DNA from: Lachnospiraceae bacterium
Lineage (GTDB): Bacteria; Bacillota; Clostridia; Lachnospirales; Lachnospiraceae
Length of the DNA stretch: 43,595 nt
NCBI GenBank assembly: GCA_022793375.1
Contig: JAAWCS010000080.1
Coordinates: forward strand, 1 to 43,595
Direction of reading: 5' to 3'
Positions 35,977 through 42,877 of the stretch are shown here, piece after piece (the first letter of the stretch is position 1; each line of letters starts with the position of its first letter). The notes beneath the pieces are model-generated. The model was not told the origin of the DNA. It saw only the letters and a list, made by a program, of their open reading frames with translations, and ran no database searches. A program made the position numbers and the translations under genes.

Positions 35977-36669
35977 TCACCACCCGATCTCATACGCGGT
36001 TTTACGCGTGTCATTCGCATACGATTGCCATATTTTCCCGCTGTTCATCCGCATGACCGTATGGGCCATTTTGGCAATATTCTCATTGTGGGTCACCATG
36101 ACAACGGTAAATTGATACTGCTCGTGCAGCTTGTCGATATAATCCAGCACATTTCGGCCCGTCTGCTCATCCAAAGCGCCCGTCGGTTCGTCGAGAAACA
36201 GCACGCGCGGCCTTTTGGCCAAGGCCCTGGCGACCGAAACCCTCTGCTGCTCGCCGCCCGAAAGCTCGGCAGGATATTTCTGCCGCTTATCCCAGAGCCC
36301 CACTGCCCGCAAAATCTCCGGATAGTCCCCATTGCCGGCAAGATCGGCGCCCATGCGGACGTTTTTCTCCACCGTCATGTCCGGCAAAAGATAGTACTGC
36401 TGAAAAATAAAGCCCACCGTTTCCCGGCGAAAGGCGGTCAGCTCATTGTCCGGCAGCGCGGCAATATCCCTGCCGTCGTATTTCACGTTTCCTTCGTCCG
36501 GACGCTCCAGGCCCGAAACCACGTTCAAAAAGGTCGATTTGCCCGAACCAGAAGCACCGAGGATCACGACAAAATCCCCGTCGGCAATCGTTGCCGAAAT
36601 CCCGCCAAGCACCTGAAAACGGTTTTCCCGGTTCCCATACGATTTTTTTATTTCACGAATCTCAATCAT
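35977..36669 (-). CDS. ABC transporter ATPase, MacB/LolD type
   Basis: 230 residues, complete nucleotide-binding subunit: Walker A GASGSGKST (about 38-46), Q-loop FIFQQYY, signature LSGGEQQRVSVARAL, Walker B VLFLDEPTGALD, and the H-loop in MVTHNENIA. The GALD variant is typical of FtsX-partner ATPases. The start overlaps the tetR gene by 8 nt and the end abuts the permease, so tetR, ATPase and permease form one operon. Confidence 0.95.
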   Translation of the reverse strand: MIEIREIKKSYGNRENRFQVLGGISATIADGDFVVILGASGSGKSTFLNVVSGLERPDEGNVKYDGRDIAALPDNELTAFRRETVGFIFQQYYLLPDMTVEKNVRMGADLAGNGDYPEILRAVGLWDKRQKYPAELSGGEQQRVSVARALAKRPRVLFLDEPTGALDEQTGRNVLDYIDKLHEQYQFTVVMVTHNENIAKMAHTVMRMNSGKIWQSYANDTRKTAYEIGW

Positions 36670-37381
36670 TTTCCTTGTTCCTCGCTTTCTTGTCTCCCGC
36701 TTTCTTCAGCATCGCTTCCCTGTTCCCCGCGTCCTTAGTGCTCGTTTCCTGTTCTCTCGCTTCACTCAGCATCGCTTCCCTGTTCCCCGCGCCCTTATCC
36801 CCCGTTTCCTTCTCTCTCGCTTCCTTCAGCATCGCAATACAAACCTCTGTCAGCATCCGGCCGATCTCTTCTGCGGAAAAACGGCACATTTTGGTCGCGC
36901 AAAGCACCGCAATGCCGTGCGTATACACCCACAGATGACGATACAGCCATTCCGCGGCCGGCGCCTCCAAGGAATGACAGCTTTGAACCGACTGCAAAAT
37001 CTGTGAATAATGCTCTTCGATCACCGGCAAGACCTCCTGCACGCCGGGCTTTTGCGGATATTCCGCCATAAATAAAAGCCGAAACAGCTTTGGCTCCTGG
37101 ATTGCAAACCGTATGTACTGCATGCCGGCTCCCTTAAAAGCCGGCATTTCTGTCTGGCAAAGCCCCTGCTCCACATACTGCGCATACAGGCGCCTGGCCG
37201 CGGCCACGACCTCCTGCTGTACCTCCTCCATGCTTTGGAACACCGTAAAGACCGGCCGCGCCGAACTGCCGAGACGCTCGCCCAGCGCCCTGGCGGTCAG
37301 CGCCTCCTGCCCCTCTGTCCGGACCAGGTCCAATGCCGCTTTTACTATCTCTTCTTTGGTAAACTTTGCTTTCGGTGGCAT
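36662..37381 (-). CDS. TetR family regulator with repeat-expanded C-terminus
   Basis: 239 residues. N-terminal HTH (FTKEEIVKAALDLVRTEG ... LTARALGERLGSSARPVFTVF, residues 7-49), a ligand-binding helical core to about 185, then a tail made of two and a half 20-residue units ending in GNREAML. TetR proteins are usually about 190-200 aa; the tail is the excess. It is the first gene of the exporter operon and probably represses it through the inverted repeat at 37396-37435. It ends overlapping the ATPase start. Confidence 0.92.
   Translation of the reverse strand: MPPKAKFTKEEIVKAALDLVRTEGQEALTARALGERLGSSARPVFTVFQSMEEVQQEVVAAARRLYAQYVEQGLCQTEMPAFKGAGMQYIRFAIQEPKLFRLLFMAEYPQKPGVQEVLPVIEEHYSQILQSVQSCHSLEAPAAEWLYRHLWVYTHGIAVLCATKMCRFSAEEIGRMLTEVCIAMLKEAREKETGDKGAGNREAMLSEAREQETSTKDAGNREAMLKKAGDKKARNKEND
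36664..36840. repeat. 60-bp tandem repeat at the 3' end of tetR
   Basis: Two clear units at 36721-36780 and 36781-36840 and a partial, more divergent one at 36664-36720. Each is 60 bp (20 codons) and encodes REAML-containing acidic and basic residues. The unit keeps the reading frame, so it lengthens the protein tail without disrupting it. Confidence 0.8.
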
Positions 37382-37395
37382 GATACGTCCTCTCT

Positions 37396-37435
37396 TATAC
37401 TAAAACAATCGTTCTGTAACATGTGTTTTAGTATA
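37396..37435. promoter_or_regulatory. TetR operator candidate
   Basis: Perfect 12-bp inverted repeat TATACTAAAACA ... TGTTTTAGTATA separated by 16 nt, 15-54 nt upstream of the tetR start. A -10-like TATAAG for tetR lies inside it on the minus strand, so binding would block transcription of the operon. Confidence 0.7.
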
Positions 37436-37526
37436 TCGCGTTTTTCCGGCCCTGTCAATCCCCTGACAAAAAAGCGGCAGGCTTTTATGAAGTTATAACG
37501 TTTGGTATTGTAAAGAGGAGGGATGT

Positions 37527-37550
37527 ATGTTAGAACTGAAGCATACTTAG
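37527..37550 (+). CDS. Possible 7-codon leader ORF (MLELKHT)
   Basis: ATG with an AGGAGGG site 4 nt upstream, followed by LELKHT and TAG. It is in the same frame as the M20 peptidase at 37731, and that frame stays open through the intervening repeats. It may be a regulatory leader peptide or the displaced original start of the peptidase gene. Confidence 0.3.
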   Translation: MLELKHT

Positions 37551-37561
37551 ATTACAGCGAG

Positions 37562-37714
37562 GAAACTCCGCAAGGGTGTACCATTATGCCCTGAAAAGAC
37601 GGGCAGACAGAAGAAACTCCGCAAGGGTGTACCATTATGCCCTGAAAAGACGGGCAGACAGAAGAAACACCGCGAGGGTGTACCATTATGCCCTGAAAAG
37701 ACGGGCAGACAGAA
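37562..37714 (+). repeat. Dispersed 51-bp repeat, locus 4 (three tandem units)
   Basis: Three almost identical units of exactly 51 bp start at 37562, 37613 and 37664. Each has a potential hairpin (ACACC-GCGAG-GGTGT in the third unit, partly mismatched in the first two) and the hairpin TGCCC-TGAAAAGAC-GGGCA. The array ends 16 nt before the M20 peptidase start. The minus-strand reading encodes repeated LPVFSGHNGTPL-like peptides, which are also seen in the other loci, but no start signal supports translation. Confidence 0.92.
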
Positions 37715-37730
37715 GAAAGGAAACAACGTT

Positions 37731-38870
37731 ATGGATCTGAAGAAACTTATCAACACGGACCGCCTGGTTGCGCTCTTTTGCGATTTGGTCGCGATTGACA
37801 GCCCCTCCTATCACGAAGAAGAGATGTGCGCGGTTTTGAAAAAACACCTGGAGACACTCGGTCTTTCGGTAACGCAGGATGACGCCGGTCGCCATTATGA
37901 CGCGGCATACGGAAATCTGCTCGGTTTTCTGCCGGGAGCCGGCGGCGAAAAGGAACTGCCGCCGCTCTTGTTCTGCTGCCACATGGACACGGTCGTGCCG
38001 GCGATCGGCAAAAAAGCTCTTGTCCGCGAGGACGGGACGATCACCAGCGACGGCTCCACGGTCCTCGGCGCAGACGATGTCTCCGGCATTGTTTCCGTAC
38101 TCGAAGCGCTGCAGGTCATACGGGAAAACGGCCTGCCGCACAGGCCGCTGGAAATCCTTTTTACCATGTCCGAGGAGGTCTACAGCCGCGGAATGCTCTA
38201 TTTTGACGAAACGAGCCTTCGATCCCGCGAGGGTTATACGCTTGACCTGACCGGGCCGGTCGGTACGGCGGCTTACGCCGCTCCCAGCATCGTGCCTTTT
38301 ACCGTTGTCTGCAAAGGGCGCGCCGCTCATGCCGGTTTTGCTCCGGAGAGCGGCGTACACGCGATTGCCATAGCCAGCGCCGCAATCGGACGGCTGCCGC
38401 TTGGACATGTCAATGACTGCACCACCCTCAATATCGGCTGCATAGAAGGCGGCAAAGCGACCAACATCGTGCCCGAATCGTGCACCGTCACCGGCGAAGT
38501 GCGCAGTCTCAGCCACGAAACCGCCATGGCACAGCTTGCCTTTACCCGGCGCGTTTTTGAGGAAGAAGCCGCCCGTTTCGGCGGCGAAATCGAATTTTCC
38601 CATTTCATCGGCTGTAAAGCCTACGCCACCGATCCTGCCCGGCCGGTCGTGCGGCGCTTTGAGAACGCCTGCACACAGTTAGGGCTTACTCCTTCGCTTG
38701 TCAAGACCTTCGGCGGCAGCGACAACAACTGCCTGGCACAGGGCAATTTTCAGGGGATCGTCCTTGCCAACGCCATGAACCGGTGCCATTCCTGTGAGGA
38801 ATACACCTCCATCGACGAGCTGGTCCGCAGCGCCGCCCTGACGCTGACCCTGATGTGCTCCGGCGAATAA
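37731..38870 (+). CDS. M20 family metallopeptidase (PepT-like)
   Basis: 379-residue zinc peptidase of the M20 family, probably an aminopeptidase on di/tripeptides. Metal and catalytic residues are seen in CCHMDTVVP (His and Asp), LGADDVSG (bridging Asp), TMSEEVYS (catalytic and metal Glu pair) and the C-terminal histidine region NRCHSCEEY. The central lid domain (about 180-290) includes KGRAAHAGFAPESG. Length is close to PepT-like enzymes (about 370-410). Its start codon has only a modest GAAAGGAAA site and follows directly after the three-unit repeat. Confidence 0.9.
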   Translation: MDLKKLINTDRLVALFCDLVAIDSPSYHEEEMCAVLKKHLETLGLSVTQDDAGRHYDAAYGNLLGFLPGAGGEKELPPLLFCCHMDTVVPAIGKKALVREDGTITSDGSTVLGADDVSGIVSVLEALQVIRENGLPHRPLEILFTMSEEVYSRGMLYFDETSLRSREGYTLDLTGPVGTAAYAAPSIVPFTVVCKGRAAHAGFAPESGVHAIAIASAAIGRLPLGHVNDCTTLNIGCIEGGKATNIVPESCTVTGEVRSLSHETAMAQLAFTRRVFEEEAARFGGEIEFSHFIGCKAYATDPARPVVRRFENACTQLGLTPSLVKTFGGSDNNCLAQGNFQGIVLANAMNRCHSCEEYTSIDELVRSAALTLTLMCSGE

Positions 38871-38876
38871 AGGCTT

Positions 38877-39626
38877 TTACACGCCTGAAAGCGTCCGGAT
38901 CACATATCCGGCCAGGATCAGTCCGGCTGCGGCCGGGACAAACGAATTACTGCCGGGAACGGCCCGCGGACGGCCCGCCGTCCCGGCACTCTCCACTGCA
39001 AACATAGGCTTTACCGCCGGCTCCCGCGAATACACCACCGGACAGCGCCGCACGCCGCGGGCCTTTAATTCCCGCCGCATCACGCGGGCCAGCGGGCAGA
39101 CGCTTGTCTCATAGATGTCGGCGACCGTCAGCTGTGTGGGGTCCAGTTTATTTCCGGCTCCCATACAGCTGATGATCGGCGTCCCGGCCGCCTGCGCACG
39201 CACGATCAGTTCTGTTTTGGCCGCGATTGTATCAATGGCATCCACGATAAAGTCATACGCATGCAGGTCATACGTCTCCGCATTTTCCGGCAGGTAAAAA
39301 CAATGATGCGTCCGCACCTGCGCCTGCGGATGAATCTGCGCGATCCGCTCCCGCATCACATCGGTCTTATGCCGGCCGATCGTGTCAATCGTCGCCGCCA
39401 GCTGGCGGTTTATATTGGAGGGGGAAACCACATCATGGTCAAATAGATCCAGCCGGCCGATCCCGCCCCGCGCCAGCGCTTCCACCGCATGGCCGCCTAC
39501 GCCGCCTATACCAAATACGGCCACCCTTGCGCCGTACAGCCGTTCCATCGCCTCCCGCCCGAACATGGCTTCACTGCGGACGAACAGTTCGTCCCGCCCA
39601 TACACGCCGCTGTCTTTTTCTTCCAT
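38877..39626 (-). CDS. tcdA: tRNA threonylcarbamoyladenosine dehydratase
   Basis: 249-residue E1-like enzyme that cyclises t6A at position 37 of tRNAs to ct6A, using ATP. VAVFGIGGVGGHAVEALARG is the nucleotide-binding glycine loop (about residues 35-54), followed by DHDVVSPSNINRQ and the DAIDTIAAK segment; a cysteine in ETSVCPLARVMRREL is at the family position. AAGGAGA precedes the ATG at 39626; upstream extension to 39758 is not conserved. Confidence 0.92.
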   Translation of the reverse strand: MEEKDSGVYGRDELFVRSEAMFGREAMERLYGARVAVFGIGGVGGHAVEALARGGIGRLDLFDHDVVSPSNINRQLAATIDTIGRHKTDVMRERIAQIHPQAQVRTHHCFYLPENAETYDLHAYDFIVDAIDTIAAKTELIVRAQAAGTPIISCMGAGNKLDPTQLTVADIYETSVCPLARVMRRELKARGVRRCPVVYSREPAVKPMFAVESAGTAGRPRAVPGSNSFVPAAAGLILAGYVIRTLSGV

Positions 39627-39738
39627 ATTTTCGTCTCCTTCCTGCTTTACTGTGCTGTCTGGATTGTATTTGGACAATATACTGCTATCCCGGTTTTTTA
39701 CAGTGTAGCGAAATCTTTTATAAAACGCAAGATTTTTG

Positions 39739-39766
39739 TTGACTATCTGAAAAAACATGGTAGAAT
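39739..39766 (+). promoter_or_regulatory. Promoter of tRNA-Val
   Basis: TTGACT, 16-nt spacer, TAGAAT, 9 nt before the tRNA 5' end. Confidence 0.7.
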
Positions 39767-39775
39767 AGAAGTGCT

Positions 39776-39848
39776 GGAGACATAGCTCAGCTGGGAGAGC
39801 ATTTGCTTGACGTGTAAAGGGTCGCAGGTTCGAGTCCTGTTGTCTCCA
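39776..39848 (+). tRNA. tRNA-Val (GAC)
   Basis: 73-nt cloverleaf: acceptor GGAGACA/TGTCTCC, D-arm AGCTCAGCTGGGAGAGC, anticodon loop TTGACGT giving GAC, T-arm CAGGTTCGAGTCCTG, discriminator A; no CCA encoded. Prophage-derived genes begin just beyond its 3' side, making its 3' half the likely attachment site. Confidence 0.95.
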
Positions 39849-39870
39849 TAGACGCCGACAGGGCGTGAGA

Positions 39871-39910
39871 AACCGGGAAACCTTGATTTTTCAGGGGATT
39901 CCCGGTTTTT
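39871..39910 (+). terminator. Terminator of tRNA-Val
   Basis: AACCGGGAA (39871-39879) pairs with TTCCCGGTT (39899-39907), followed by a T run to 39910. Confidence 0.8.
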
Positions 39911-39984
39911 GTATTTTGGAATTTTGGGAGAAAAAACGGAAATTTTATATGATTTCAGGAAAAGACTTGACACGAAACATGACA

Positions 39985-40025
39985 CAAAATTTCAGCCGGT
40001 GGAAATGTATTCCACTGGCTGAAAC
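39985..40025 (-). terminator. Terminator at the end of the prophage structural genes
   Basis: TTTCAGCC-G-GTGGAA / TTCCAC-T-GGCTGAAA with a 5-nt loop and one mismatch; on the minus strand it is followed by TTTTG. It lies just after the lysin fragment stop at 40032. Confidence 0.65.
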
Positions 40026-40031
40026 ACTGCC

Positions 40032-40148
40032 TTATCGATGATTCAGATACCCGCCGTACACCCACCCGGTATGTGCGCCGGCGATACGCAGCTTGTACCA
40101 CAGATTGCCGTTAGGGGCTAGGCCCTCGCCGGGCCCGCTCTTACAAAG
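40032..40148 (-). pseudogene. Phage lysin remnant (C-terminal SH3 domain)
   Basis: The minus-strand frame before the TAA at 40032 reads KSGPGEGLAPNGNLWYKLRI then AGAHTGWVYGGYL, the last two-thirds of a bacterial SH3 (SH3b) domain as found at the end of phage amidases. The catalytic domain is gone; upstream is only a start-like ATG with AAAGGAAAAG in a different frame. So the endolysin gene has been reduced to its 3' end by a deletion. Confidence 0.65.
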
Positions 40149-40167
40149 ATCATTTTCTTTTCCTTTC

Positions 40168-40185
40168 TCTTGCGACGTCGCAAGA
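40168..40185. repeat. 18-bp perfect palindrome
   Basis: TCTTGCGACGTCGCAAGA, directly 3' of the distal tail-fibre-like gene and 5' of the lysin remnant. It could be a protein site or a hairpin ending the structural transcript; there is no T run on either side. Confidence 0.5.
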
Positions 40186-40193
40186 TATCTTAA

Positions 40194-40607
40194 TCACTCA
40201 AATACCTTCCAATCTCGCCACGTCCCACCATATCTAAACCGAATCGCGATTTTTTGCACATTGTATCCAAAAACAACCTGCGTAAGGTTCCGAACGCCGA
40301 TTGCCGTACTATCAGCCCCATAAGACAGCACAAGCAGATATCCCCAAAAACCAGGACCGTTTGGCGTGTCCTTACTAATCGCTTTCGCATAAAACCCTGG
40401 TGCATATAGATCATTGCAATCTTCTGCGTTTTCTCCATATGCATGGAAATTATTTCCCAGTATTCTTGTTATCTTATTTGTTTTTTCTTCCAATGCGCTT
40501 TCTAGTGTACCCAGCTTTGCTTCCATTGTCTGGATGTGCTTTTTTAAGCTTTTTATTTCTTCAAGAGTGAAGAGATTATCCCCCTTTGCTCCATTTACGT
40601 TTCCCAC
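40194..40607 (-). CDS. Prophage tail-fibre-like protein with pyocin-knob-type C-terminus
   Basis: 137 residues from a GTG at 40607 (AAGGAG 10 nt upstream). It starts VGNVNGAKGDNLF, like the neighbour at 40634. A coiled coil follows (about residues 15-50), then a receptor-binding-like end: GFYAKAISKDTPN, WGYLLVLSYGADS, and RYGGTWRDWKVFE, which resembles the pyocin knob domain of phage tail fibres. Where the neighbour has ten G, this gene has GCAAAGGGGGAT, so its tract is interrupted and it should stay in frame. An in-frame ATG at 40634 (MGRGKERKY) is an alternative start. Confidence 0.65.
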   Translation of the reverse strand: MGNVNGAKGDNLFTLEEIKSLKKHIQTMEAKLGTLESALEEKTNKITRILGNNFHAYGENAEDCNDLYAPGFYAKAISKDTPNGPGFWGYLLVLSYGADSTAIGVRNLTQVVFGYNVQKIAIRFRYGGTWRDWKVFE

Positions 40608-40633
40608 ATATTTTCGCTCCTTTCCTCTTCCCA

Positions 40634-41059
40634 TTAAATTCCATATCCTTGTAATGCTTGCCCTTCCCATTTTGCCGTATGTTTCGTTAATACTCCTGCC
40701 CACTTTTGGTAATATATAATTTGCGGCAATCTGTAAGAAAATACAATTGCTGATGCATACTCACGACTTGAGTAAGGCTGTATTATTGCTCTATAAATTG
40801 ACCCTACTGTAAATGTACAAATGTATGTAAGTTTCCCCGTTCCATCCAACGGCATTGCCTGAGTTAAAATATAATTCATTACAGTATCAACATTTTCGGT
40901 AGCACTATTATGCACTCCAAAATCAAAAGTCTTTACAAGGCTGGTATCTGCTACCAGTGTATCTATTTTTGATTTTATAATCTGGTTTTCTTTTTTTAAA
41001 CCTTCAATCTCTGCGTTGACGAAGAGTTGCCCCCCCCCCGCTCCATTTACGTTTCCCAT
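40634..41059 (-). CDS. Prophage tail-fibre-like protein with G10 tract (in frame)
   Basis: 141 residues beginning MGNVNGAGGGQLF; AAAGGAAAGAG precedes the ATG at 41059. Codons 7-10 form a run of ten G (41030-41039). In the sequence given, the run keeps the gene open, so it is ON. One base more or less would end translation after about 20 codons or change the frame. A short coiled coil (residues about 15-35) leads to a beta-rich domain ending KWEGQALQGYGI. The N-terminus is paralogous to the next gene downstream. Probably part of an adhesion or receptor-binding fibre; function inferred from context. Confidence 0.6.
   Translation of the reverse strand: MGNVNGAGGGQLFVNAEIEGLKKENQIIKSKIDTLVADTSLVKTFDFGVHNSATENVDTVMNYILTQAMPLDGTGKLTYICTFTVGSIYRAIIQPYSSREYASAIVFSYRLPQIIYYQKWAGVLTKHTAKWEGQALQGYGI
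41030..41039 (-). repeat. Poly-G tract (G10) in coding sequence
   Basis: Ten consecutive G on the minus strand at codons 7-10 of the gene at 40634-41059. Runs of this length are prone to slipped-strand change during replication. Confidence 0.85.
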
Positions 41060-41087
41060 ACTCTTTCCTTTCTATGCTTTTCATGCA

Positions 41088-41607
41088 TCATGTCCATACA
41101 GAAAAACTATTTATATCTGAATTTGCATTAAAAGTCCACACTTTACTTGTAGTATTGTATCTATAGCTCACGGACACATTTGGCGAAAGATATATTGTTC
41201 CTGCGGTGTTTGTAATGCCTACTCCTGTAAGCCAAATGTCCCTATGCCGACCAAAAAAATAAATAACACTATTAAGCTTTTTATCACTTGTGATTTCATG
41301 CGCCACATTCGCTTTCAGCTCTAAATTTTCGATGAAAGGCATTACATCTATCTTTCTTTTTAGATCGTCGATCTCATCTTTTACAGTCCGCTTAGCCAAC
41401 TTATTGTACCAAACCGCAGCAGCATGTGTGCGAATAAAAGCAAGCTTATCCAATATACCTCCTATAATAGGATAGGTATTTAGAACCTTATATGAGGATG
41501 TTTGTTCTACCCCCCCCAATGGAAGGAGTGTAGCTTTCTGTTATTGTTTCGATATTTTCCGGTCTGATATCCGGAATCAAAATTGTTCTTGTTTTTGTGT
41601 TTGGCAT
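41088..41607 (-). pseudogene. Prophage tail-fibre-like gene switched out of frame by a G8 tract
   Basis: The ATG at 41607 has a strong AAGGAGG site and encodes MPNTKTRTILIPDIRPEN then IETITESYTPSIGGG, but the frame ends at a TAA (41488) after 39 codons. The rest, from VEQTSSYKVLNTYPIIGG to NANSDINSFSVWT, is open in another frame to 41088. Removing one G from the run of eight at 41510-41517 (or adding two) joins both parts into one protein of about 172 residues with a coiled coil (TVKDEIDDLKRKID) and a beta-rich end like its neighbours. The simplest reading is a phase-variable gene in the OFF state rather than decay; a sequencing error in the run must be excluded. Confidence 0.65.
41510..41517 (-). 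repeat. Poly-G tract (G8) at the frame break
   Basis: Eight G on the minus strand at codons 31-33 of the gene starting at 41607; seven or ten would restore the full frame. Confidence 0.85.
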
Positions 41608-41717
41608 AAATAACAATCCTCCTTAATTTTGATACCACACGGCCATTCGAGCCTTTCGCAAGAGCGCCAAATACTACTTTTTGGGGACTGACGTAGTTAA
41701 ATGCAATCACTTCTCGT

Positions 41718-41932
41718 TCAGATACTGCTTGCGCCAATGCTTCCAGATGTAGTTCCCATATTATTACCTCCATATTTTTCTATTCTTTGATAATCTAAAT
41801 GACATTGTGAAGGGCTATCGGTTTCTTCGCTTACCCAGTTATAGTAGGTTCTCGTCGATATACCCAATTCACCGGATAACTCATCTTTGGATAGTCCACG
41901 TCGAGCCCTTTCAGCCTCAATACTTTGAGCAT
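41718..41932 (-). pseudogene. Cro-like HTH gene, start out of frame
   Basis: The frame ending at 41718 contains a lambda-repressor-like HTH (QSIEAERARRGLSKDELSG, ELGISTRTYYNWV). An ATG with AAGGAG lies at 41932, in the right place, but one base out of frame with it; a single inserted base would give MTQSIEAERARRG. The only in-frame start, a GTG at 42050, lies upstream of the minus-strand promoter (41974-42002). After NWVSEETDSPS the product ends in unrelated residues (MGTTSGSIGASSI), suggesting a second junction. Probably the decayed early repressor of the prophage. The 41608-41717 stretch holds only mosaic fragments. Confidence 0.5.
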
Positions 41933-42072
41933 TTTTTCTCTCCTTTCTGCTCGTTTTGAGCTTTTCTGCCTGTAGAATACATCCTTTTCGAGCATTTGTC
42001 AATAGGTTTTTGAAACAATTTGCCCATTTTGAGCACTTCCTTGTTGACACTCTGCAATTTATTTCTTATACT
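41923..42072. promoter_or_regulatory. Prophage switch region: divergent promoters and four TTTTGAGC-like sites
   Basis: Rightward promoter TTGACA (42044-42049), 17 nt, TATACT (42067-42072) for the CI-like gene. Leftward promoter, minus strand, TTGACA (41997-42002), 17 nt, TATTCT (41974-41979) for the cro-like gene. Copies of C(T)TTTGAGCA-type sequence lie at about 41923, 41954, 41986 and 42027, spaced 31, 32 and 41 bp; they are likely operator half-sites for the repressors. Confidence 0.6.
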
Positions 42073-42091
42073 GTGATTGGAGGTAACAAAA

Positions 42092-42856
42092 ATGAACTTT
42101 GGCGAACGCATCACACAGCTGCGAAAAGAATTCGGATATTCTACTAGAAATGAATTTGCTAATAAATTAGGAATTCCAAGTACCACACTTAGAAATTACG
42201 AAACAAATGTTCGTGAACCTGGACATACATTTTTAAAACAGTTATCTGAATTATTCAATGTATCAGTAGATTACCTGCTTTGTCTTACAGATGACAGGGA
42301 AGTACTAAATTCTTTCAGGTTAAGAATTGCCGAGCAAGATATGATAGAAAAATACCGCGCTCTCGACGACTACGGCAGAGAAACGGTAGATATAGCGCTG
42401 GAACGCGAAACCCGGCGCACCCAGTCTCTCAAAGCCCTATCCGATCAGGCTGACCAGTTCCAGGCCGAGCTTTCGCGGCAAAGAACTGTTACCCGCTATT
42501 TTTCCTACTACGGCCGAGTTGCGGCCGCCGGCGCCAGCTTCGGCTTTGAGGATATCGTGGAAAACGCTACGATCATGGAACTTCCCCTCACCGATCTGAA
42601 CCGCAGTGCCGACTACCTGATCGGCGTGAACGGGGATTCTATGGAGCCAGCCTATAGCGATGGCGATATCGTCTACGTAAAAAAGACCGACCATCTCGAA
42701 ATCGGCCAGGTCGGCATCTTCCAAAAAGATAATGGAATTTATATCAAAGAAGTGGGCGAAAATGGCCTGATCTCCCGCAATGAAAAATACAAGCCCATGA
42801 TAAACGGCGGCGACGTGATCTGCCTTGGACGGGTGATCGGGAAGATTGAGGAATAG
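42092..42856 (+). CDS. CI/LexA-like prophage repressor (HTH plus S24 peptidase)
   Basis: 254 residues. N-terminal HTH_3 (FGERITQLRKEFGYSTRNEF, then LGIPSTTLRNYETNVREPG, residues 2-45), a charged linker, and a C-terminal S24 autoprotease: cleavage site in RVAAAGASFG (about residue 150), catalytic Ser in VNGDSMEP (about 187) and Lys in VYVKKTD (about 204). Complete, so it could maintain repression and self-cleave on RecA activation. GGAGG lies 8 nt before the ATG. From about codon 85 the gene becomes much more GC-rich than its HTH part, suggesting a hybrid of two sources. Confidence 0.9.
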   Translation: MNFGERITQLRKEFGYSTRNEFANKLGIPSTTLRNYETNVREPGHTFLKQLSELFNVSVDYLLCLTDDREVLNSFRLRIAEQDMIEKYRALDDYGRETVDIALERETRRTQSLKALSDQADQFQAELSRQRTVTRYFSYYGRVAAAGASFGFEDIVENATIMELPLTDLNRSADYLIGVNGDSMEPAYSDGDIVYVKKTDHLEIGQVGIFQKDNGIYIKEVGENGLISRNEKYKPMINGGDVICLGRVIGKIEE

Positions 42857-42877
42857 GATTATAGCAGGAGAAATGAT

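Noticed and set aside
37562..37714. Three regular 51-bp repeats considered as a CRISPR array
   Set aside because: The units are directly adjacent with no variable spacers and no cas genes are near; related units occur elsewhere as dispersed repeats.
37547..37756. Minus-strand ORF encoding repeated LPVFSGHNGTPL peptides, with similar peptides at 9.7 and 12.3 kb
   Set aside because: No ribosome site or start; the similarity follows from the DNA repeat, whose 51-bp length keeps frames open. The copies vary in ways that break the frame at other loci.
39743..39985. Minus-strand ORF containing NRTRTCDPLHVKQ
   Set aside because: It is the antisense translation of tRNA-Val and its terminator, a well-known false gene next to tRNAs.
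41507..41773. 88-codon minus-strand ORF ending in the G8 tract
   Set aside because: It overlaps the better supported start at 41607 in another frame and matches no phage protein I recognise; probably a mosaic leftover.
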